Assembly (NCBI GenBank): GCA_949357655.1
Contig: CASHTG010000017.1
Location: forward strand, 124,001-188,000
DNA length: 64,000 nucleotides
From: Parascedosporium putredinis
Lineage: Eukaryota > Ascomycota > Sordariomycetes > Microascales > Microascaceae
Direction of reading: 5' to 3'
The first letter of the stretch is position 1. Every line of letters begins with the position of its first letter. This document shows positions 57,721-64,000 of the stretch, piece by piece. Under the pieces are notes generated by a model. That model was not told where the DNA came from. It did not search any database and saw only the letters and a program-made list of their open reading frames with translations. The position numbers were made by a program, and so were the translations under genes.

Positions 57721-59330
57721 TGTTTTGATGTACGAAGGAGGGGCTAGGTGCTCTGCGGCCTCTCTTCAACGGGGTCAGAGCGTGAGATCGATGGGAAGCT
57801 AGCACTCTTTATAGTCCAAGGTCATGCTTCCCCCTCTCCCCCGCCTTCGCGTAGAGATGGCCCTGGCATATAATTTGCAACCACCAGTATCGGCTTCTCT
57901 GTTCCCGAAGCATCAAGCGAACAATCAATATCGTTTGCTTATTGCTGACCGCACCCATTCCATCCTCTTCTCCGCTCTTTTGGCGTGGGTGGGCAGAGTG
58001 AATGCTATACGGAGAGTCCCGCTCCCGCCTTGACTCCCCTGCTTCTTCTCATGCTTGCCTCTGATGTGCCGTCGCGCGTGCATGCATTGGCGTGGGACCA
58101 GTAGTGAGAAACACTTTTCAGAGAAGCCAATGGTAACCAGTCATTGCATATTTGATTGGGGGCGAAAAAAGGATCATTCAAGGGTAAGCTCGTCTGGGTA
58201 AAGATAAAGGGACAGCCTCCGCAATTTTACTGAAGAGGCGATGACCGGGTAATCCACCGTGATAACTTCCCCGCATATGCTGTGCATCCGAGCTCTTGAC
58301 CCGGGCCACTTACAATAAAACAGAATGAAGGTCTGCACTCCCGCAATCTATAGAACGGTTACTCAAAAGACCCGAGTGAAAACTCGATCGATGTATGGCT
58401 CCCCGCAAGCCTTTGCGGTTAATAGGGCGCCGCTAAGCCGCAGACAAACCCTAATCTACTTAATCACAGTTCGATCACATTTTAGTCGCAGACCCATTGA
58501 GACACTGAATACTCATCCGTTGAATTAGAAGGAGCAGATCCCATTTCATCACGTCCATCGGGGTGTAGGTTGCCGCTTCGTGTATCATGATTGATGTGTT
58601 TCGCAGATGCCTTTGACCCGACAGTGGGAGAGTATCACCATTTACTGCTTCACGATCAAATTGGGCAGTGTGTTACCGACACAGCCAGTACTTGGGGAAA
58701 ACTTCAAATCTTTAAGCTCAATACCCCCATTTACAAGCATGTTCTACCTAAACGACGAACGAAAAAACCCTCACTAGCCGGAATCCTCAATAGGATTCTA
58801 TGCGAGGTGCGGTCGAAGATTCGACGTCGAAATAGCCCTGTCGCTTGCAAATGTTGCACTTGGCCGATTTAGGAAGCAAAGTGCGTTCGGATATTGTATT
58901 TCAAATGTATCGTGTGGGTCTCCTGTCATGACAGTTGATCCAGATCTGTGTATAAGCCATACCACCTATTTACCTGTGTGATGACTTGGCCGACGAAGCA
59001 CAGTATCAACGGCTCAAGACAACGCTGATCATCAATGCACTGCCTCATCCATCCTAAGTTCCCAAGTTCATGTCAGCACGCTTACCCATGATCCTCGGGC
59101 CAATCACACAAGGTACAATTACTGCTTTGCTGTCCCAGGAGCGCGCCGATCCCAAAGTAGCTGCCCTTTTGGCGGTATATCTGGATGCCAAGGCTTCCTC
59201 CCGGCGGCCGCCGCCAGGCCCCATGTTATAAAGAGGATTTAAAACGCCCCTCCGCCCTTTCTCCCGAGACTACATGTAGGCCGCGCCCTGCTTTCGAGAA
59301 AGAAAACAGACCAATTGCTATTCTTTCACG
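57721..59330. other. Divergent intergenic region
   Basis: Lectin and MBL-protein promoters. TATAAA on the minus strand at 57808-57813 lies about 90 bp upstream of the lectin start. A perfect 7-bp hairpin GAATCCT-CAAT-AGGATTC sits at 58781-58798. A 94-codon open frame at 58591-58872 has no recognisable feature. Confidence 0.5.
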
Positions 59331-60373
59331 ATGGAGAGAGACCAACTTCGCGAAGCCCTCGAGCGGCGCTCCGCGGCCAAGGCCGAGACCCGACCCATCC
59401 TCACCCAGCTCAACGGCGATAACTCGTGGCTCGTGTCACTCCCCGCCCGGAGGCAGAGCGCCAGGAATCAGGCAAGGTCTTCTATCACGTTGTCCTCGAC
59501 CCTTGGCTCGCCGGACCCACGACCTTGCTTGGTGCTTGGGTCATCCACATCGATCGTCCCGAGCCGGCGGCAATCTCGACGGCGGAGAAGATCGAGGAAT
59601 TGATCCGCGACATTGAACGAAGCGCCGCCGGAAGCCTGGCGTCGGATTCAACGCCCCTGCTTGATGCGATTATGATCGGGCACACGAATTCGGACCATTT
59701 GCACGAAAACACGCTCCGCATGTTCGACCCCGCCACGCCGGTCATCGCCTCAAAGAAAGCAAGTGCCAAGATCCAAGCCTTTGGCCACTTTGATGCCATC
59801 CATACACTGCACATATTCCCCGCCACGGCGACGAGCTGGAATGTGCCCGAGTTACATCCGGGCGGCCCCATACCGCGGTGGTTTACCCCCTTGTACGTGG
59901 AGGGGCTCGCGGAGCTAAACTACAGCTTGGCCATCACGTGGACGCATGCTGCGCAGCCCGGGCCGGAGAGCCCCGTGGTACACGAGACCATCCTGCAGTC
60001 ACCCCACGGGATCCAATTGAGCGCCGGATCTCTCAACGCATTCCTGAGCGCGGAGCCCGCGAGGAAGCCGCTGGCGATGCTGCACGCTCTCAAGGAGAGC
60101 TACACGCTGGGCTTTCAAAGCACGAGGGGCGTGCTGGGCGGGCTGGAACTGTGGCGCAAGACTGGGGGTGTGGGGTATTGGCTGCCGACGCACGAGTCGA
60201 AGCTGATTTACTCGGGGGTGATGATGCGGCTGCTGATGGTGAATGATGTGTATCGCTCGCTGGACTGGGCTCTGGAGGAGGAGGCGAAGGTTGCGGCGGA
60301 TGGAGAAATACCATCGAAAGAAAGGCCTAATTTGGTCGAGGTCGCGAATGGGCAGTCAATTATCCTAGAGTAA
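59331..60373 (+). CDS. MBL-fold-like protein with atypical metal motif
   Basis: A single exon of about 347 residues. It shows LNGDNSWLVSLP, GKVFYHVVLDPWLAGPTTLL, WVIHIDRPEPAAISTAEKIE, then DAIMIGHTNSDHLHENTLRM, where the canonical HxHxDH appears as H-x3-D-H-x-H, then DPATPVIASKKASAKIQAF and FDAIHTLHIF. This is typical of a fungal MBL-like protein group whose function is not known. The C-terminal half contains GPESPVVHETILQSPHGIQL and YWLPTHESKLIYSGVMMRLL. One frame break: C4 at 59441-59444 needs a fifth C, joining VSLP to RPEAERQESG. No signal peptide. Metal binding cannot be assumed. Confidence 0.7.
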
Positions 60374-60654
60374 AGAATGAATTTTGTATCAATAGATGGC
60401 TATCATGATATGACGGGAAGACACTAGACAATGAGAACGACAGCGAATGACTGATAAAGAGTGATAAGAAAATTGATTTTATTTACAGAGATATCGTCCC
60501 ATCGACCCGCACGCTCCATGCGATGCTGCCCACATTTCGAGAGCTTTCGTTCCATTTAAAAAAGGATGACAGAAAAAGGAAACAAAAAAACAGCCGGTGC
60601 AAATCTGCCTATGCGTGCTACGTGTAAAGAAAAGAACTCCATTTCCACTTCTCA

Positions 60655-62364
60655 CTACGCAACACAGGACCAACTCTCCTTCTTATTTATATCACCTTTC
60701 CCGTCCCACTCCTGCCTTTTAGGCGCCGCGCAAATCGGTCGCTGCTTGGTCACTTTCAGATCGGGCCAGTTGGCAAACCCCGTGGAGATGAGCTTCTCCG
60801 GTGCCGGGGCCGGAGGGTTCCGGTTCCGGCCCTCGACCCACGCCGTCAAGGCGTTTAGGGCATCGTATTCCGGGGTGTTGAGAGGGGGACGGTGTTGTTG
60901 GGCATGTGCCACCGCGAGCCGGTCGGGGCGGCGAGGTAGTTGGCCGGGCCTCCAATGTACCAGGGAGGTTGCTTCGCGCCGGTCCCGAGGTCCACGCAAT
61001 GCGGCATGCCGGGGATCTCGAAGAACCTGAGGTTTTGGTTAGACGTGCCCCCGCGAGGGCGCGCCGCGTGCCCTCGGAGGATACGTAGCCGTCGGCCGTG
61101 CCGGTGTACAAGATGACTTTGCCGGGCCAGGTCTTGAGGACGGCGGGATCGGCGTTGGCGCGGATGCGGGCGTCCCAGGCGTTGGACTTGTCGATGAGAA
61201 GGGCGCCGTTGGCGTCGTTGTTCCAGATGATTTCCTGCCCAATCATGTAGCGGGAGAAATCCTGATCGAACCCCATGAGGCTCTGCTGCAGGAGGAACAC
61301 GGCAAAGTCTTGGGCGGCGGTGATGTCGAACCCGTCGCCGGCGTACGTCTGGTTCTGGGGCGGGCGCTTGAACTCTTGGGCGATGGTGAGGAAGGCCTCC
61401 CTCTGGGATAGGGACACGCACTCCGGGTTACCGGCCGTGCAGTCGAGCCCGTCCCACACGGTGCCGTTGATGCCAGAGGTCACAAAGTGTTCCAGGCAGG
61501 CGGCGGAGTCGCGGACGACGCCGTCGTCGGCGGTCTTGTCGAAGCCGATGACGTTGCACTCGCGCAGGACGCGGTCGGAGATGCGCACAAAGAGGTTGCG
61601 GTCAAACGTGGCACTGAGACCAAACTTGTCGCCGAGCCAGCCGATGCGCGAGAGCACGGGCATGGCGGACTTGACGTTCCAGGCCGGCGCGCCGATGAGC
61701 ATGCCGTCGAAGCTCGCGGCGTCTTCCTGCACCTGGCGGATCCCCATCCTCCCACCGGTGGAGCAGCCCGAGTAGTAGTTGGCCACGGTCTTGACGTCCC
61801 CGTAGTAGGCGGCGACGATATCCTTGGCAAAGGGGAGGGACTGCTTCATGGCGCGCCACGCCCAGTCCTTTTGCACCTCGTCCCCGCGCACGCCCCAGCC
61901 CATGCCCTGCTCCTCGTGGCCCGTGTTGGTGGACATGACGGCCCACCCGTGCACGGCGCGGGCGAGCATGTCGAGGCGGCTGGTGCCGCCGTTGAAGCCG
62001 CCGTTGCCGACGGTTAAGAACCGACGGTTCCATTTGGTCGGGTTGGGGAGGTAGATTTCGAAGGCGACGTCGTTGCCGTCGGTGGCGCTGGCGGTGAGGT
62101 TGACGCGGATGCCGCAGATGTCGTCGACGCCGGCTTCGCGGGCGCGGGCGAGGACTTGCGCGGCGGGCGGGTAGGGTTCGGTGCTGGAGGAGTAGGGGAG
62201 CCGGCGGCGAGGATGCCGCCGTACCGGGCGATGACGGTCCTAAAGGTGGCGCTGGTGCAGCGGCTGGGCGCGGGGAGGGCTTGCTGCTGGTCGTCGAGGG
62301 AGCGGCGGCGGTGGGGGAAGAGGGCGGCTGCCGCTAATGCGAGCAGCACTTTGAGGTGCATCAT
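60655..62364 (-). CDS. Secreted tannase/feruloyl esterase
   Basis: A single exon of about 570 residues. Signal peptide MMHLKVLLALAAAALF. Tannase-family motifs: AFEIYLPNPTKWNRRFLTVG, GNGGFNGG, STNTGHEEQG, the nucleophile motif YYSGCSTGGRMGIRQVQ with catalytic Ser beside a Cys, Asp in YTGTADGYVSSEGT, and His-Cys in GMPHCVDLG; together these give the CS-D-HC signature with its linking disulfide. SDRVLRECN and CTAGNPECVSLSQREAFL belong to the lid/calcium region. It hydrolyses feruloyl or galloyl esters of plant polymers. Three frame breaks: G4 at 62195-62198, C5 at 61049-61053 and G5 at 60884-60888; one base restores each. The C-terminus continues past an apparent early stop to 60655. Confidence 0.85.
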
Positions 62365-63708
62365 GGAGATTGATGAGTTTGGGGGCTTTTTTAATCAAAT
62401 GCGTATATTAACACTACTGTGCTCGGCACCCTTTTGGCTGGTGTTGGAGCAATTATGCTTGGCATCGATACCCAAGGATGAGCGCCTCAAGGACGAGCGC
62501 TTGGTTTACTTTTTATAATATCAGAATCCTTTGCCTTGCTCTTTTTTTTTCTCCCTGTTCTTTCCTCTTATTTTTCTATCTAGGCATCCCTCGGGCACTG
62601 CTCACTGCTCGTCTTCGCGCCATGCAAAGCGTCAAGGTATCTGCTTTGGTGGCAGTGTCGTATTCATAGATCTTTGCGCCTTCCCCTTCATCTAAGCCTT
62701 GGTCAAGTGCCGGCATCAGCGAAGAGACAATAATACGACACTGAAAAGGAGGGAAGAGGGCTTGGTGGGCTTTCCCCTAAGTCTCCCAAATCCTCGAGGT
62801 TGCTGCTGCGCATGGGGTCTGCAGGAATGCACACCACACCTGCGCTGGAGGATGGGGAGGGGGCGTGAGTAAGACCCGCCGACTGCCACATTTGGGGGCG
62901 GCGGGAGCATTAGAAAAGAGGAAACAAACATAATCGTCTGGTCTCTTTTCAGCATAATGGCGCGCCCTAGCTCGTAGCTCGGGAAAGTCAGCAACGGCGG
63001 AGACCGAGCAAGGGTCAGACTCGGGCACTCGGGGTACACCAAGACCAGGTTTCCTCTCCATCCCATGCTCCCTACATTTCCTCACGAATTATTTTTAACA
63101 AGTCCGACAATGCATCGCATCGCAGGGTGGCCCACGGGTTATTCATCGCCCACCTCGCACTAGAGAAATCCCCGACGTCGTGCAGGCAGGCCCAACGCAA
63201 CGTCAATTGAGTCCGACCCTCATCCCCACCCCCGCAAAAACCTGTGCATCAACCCACGTCACATCCACTTCCCTCTTTCGGCGTGTCATGACTGGCAACC
63301 CTGTCTTGGGCTGCGCACACATCAAGTCATCGCCAACCAGCATCCTTCAACTGAAGACGCGACAAAGGTCAACAGACGCACCAAAAGCGGCAGTTCACAA
63401 GCTCAGACTTTGAAATTGAGCGAACTTTTGTCGTCGCCCTCAGCTCAGCGTTTACCGGGGAAGAGAGTGTGCACAGCCGGATACAGCGGATTTGACCTTT
63501 ACAACAAGGAGCGTTTGCTCACGAGTGCATAAAAATAGGAAGCGCCATCTTACGCATTTGCTATATACGACAACCGTAGCTCAGTCATGCAGCGCAATAT
63601 GTACAAGGTGTAATATTTTGAGCGTAGTAAGCTAAGAAAGGACAAAGAACGCAGAGAGTCGTGCTAGAGTCACCGCTTGCCCTACGGGCCCATCGCAGAG
63701 CGCCCCTT
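62365..63708. other. Intergenic, no gene seen
   Basis: Promoter of the esterase and 3' flank of the partial gene at the window edge. No coherent open frame. Confidence 0.5.
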
Positions 63709-64000
63709 TTACTCCTCTGCCTCTTCCGTAGGCTCCGCAGACACTTGCACCATCGTAGTCGTCCTCAAGAACGAACCCGTGCTCGAAGCCTCAAAAGAGG
63801 ACTCCTCCACCTGCAAATCCTGCGCGCTGTGCGAAAACTCAATCGTCGTGTAGCCCGTCCGCACAATCGTGGCCGGGTAGTCGGGCCCGACCACCTCCAC
63901 GAACGTGACCCGGGAGGTGCTGTACCACTCCAGCCGCGACGTGCCCACGACTTCGTTGACCAGCGTGCTAACCTCGGACCCCGTGGCGACGTACGTCGAC
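63709..64000 (-). CDS. Partial gene (3' end), unrecognised
   Basis: An open frame on the minus strand runs from the right edge of the window to a stop at 63709, about 96 residues: STYVATGSEVSTLVNEVVGT, then SRVTFVEVVGPDYPATIVRT, ending SAEPTEEAEE. Thr/Val/Ser-rich composition with an acidic end suggests a secreted or surface protein, but no family is recognised. The start lies outside the window. Confidence 0.55.
   Translation of the reverse strand, partial: STYVATGSEVSTLVNEVVGTSRLEWYSTSRVTFVEVVGPDYPATIVRTGYTTIEFSHSAQDLQVEESSFEASSTGSFLRTTTMVQVSAEPTEEAEE

Noticed and set aside
58380..58500. Possible transposon remnant around an imperfect palindrome
   Set aside because: No terminal inverted repeats, target-site duplication or transposase fragment could be identified.
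58781..58798. Perfect hairpin GAATCCT-CAAT-AGGATTC as a terminator or small RNA
   Set aside because: No adjacent gene end, no T-run and no RNA context; eukaryotic setting. Noted only as a small inverted repeat.
3825..62364. Calling the 16 broken genes pseudogenes or RIP victims
   Set aside because: Breaks are single-base indels at homopolymers; no excess of C-to-T changes, stop codons or lost motifs was seen, so decay and repeat-induced mutation do not fit.

Overview
The window comes from a filamentous ascomycete, most likely a plant-associated Sordariomycete. The genes carry short introns (about 55-140 bp) with fungal GTRNGT/YAG borders. The gene families are those of such fungi: Zn2Cys6 regulators, Dal5-type MFS permeases, a CFEM protein, an NLP, a subtilase, a tannase-family esterase and a small cysteine-rich secreted protein. 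One intron-bearing tRNA-Asn is present. No rRNA, transposon, CRISPR array or prokaryotic feature was seen. Species cannot be set from sequence alone; all gene models here were built by hand from translation and splice signals.

Layout. 0-5 kb: a GPI-type CFEM protein (-) and a secreted proline/histidine-repeat protein (+). 5.5-13.5 kb: a Dal5-type transporter (-), a flavin monooxygenase (+) and a Zn2Cys6 regulator (+), a possible substrate-use group. 14-20 kb: tRNA-Asn, a DUF1479 protein, and a regulator with two zinc clusters. 20.6-31.5 kb: a membrane-tethered thioredoxin, an NtaA/SnaA-type FMN monooxygenase, a Liz1/Dal5-type transporter, a divergently transcribed Baeyer-Villiger monooxygenase, and an unrecognised 432-residue protein. 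32-37.5 kb: a MUP1-like amino-acid permease, a small secreted protein and a metallo-beta-lactamase-fold hydrolase. 41.5-49.5 kb: a third Dal5-type transporter, a proteinase-K-like subtilase and an MDR reductase. 52-64 kb: an NLP, an FMN alpha-hydroxyacid oxidase, a secreted PLL-like propeller lectin, a second MBL-fold protein, a feruloyl esterase/tannase, and the 3' end of one more gene. Large gene-free stretches lie at 37.5-41.6, 45.7-48.4 and 49.5-52.7 kb.

The strongest signal is not a gene. Sixteen of 23 complete protein genes are interrupted by single-base frame breaks, about 35 in all. About 31 need one missing base restored. At about 15 sites the frame is restored if a run of five identical bases had been six, and at about 10 if a run of four had been five. 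A 69-bp tandem repeat at 4.27-4.48 kb gives an internal control: its first copy is 68 bp, short by one C in a C-run. Homopolymer shortening in the read or assembly is the simplest explanation, so the broken genes are described as functional genes with likely errors, not as pseudogenes.

Taken together the genes suggest a locus devoted to uptake and oxidation of organic compounds (three flavin monooxygenases, three Dal5-family carriers, two Zn2Cys6 regulators, an alpha-hydroxyacid oxidase) with secreted functions concentrated toward both ends. No single previously undescribed system could be demonstrated. The best candidates for follow-up are the NtaA-like/Liz1-like/BVMO group, the double-zinc-cluster regulator, the secreted lectin, and a pair of 10-bp palindromes two helical turns apart upstream of the MDR reductase.
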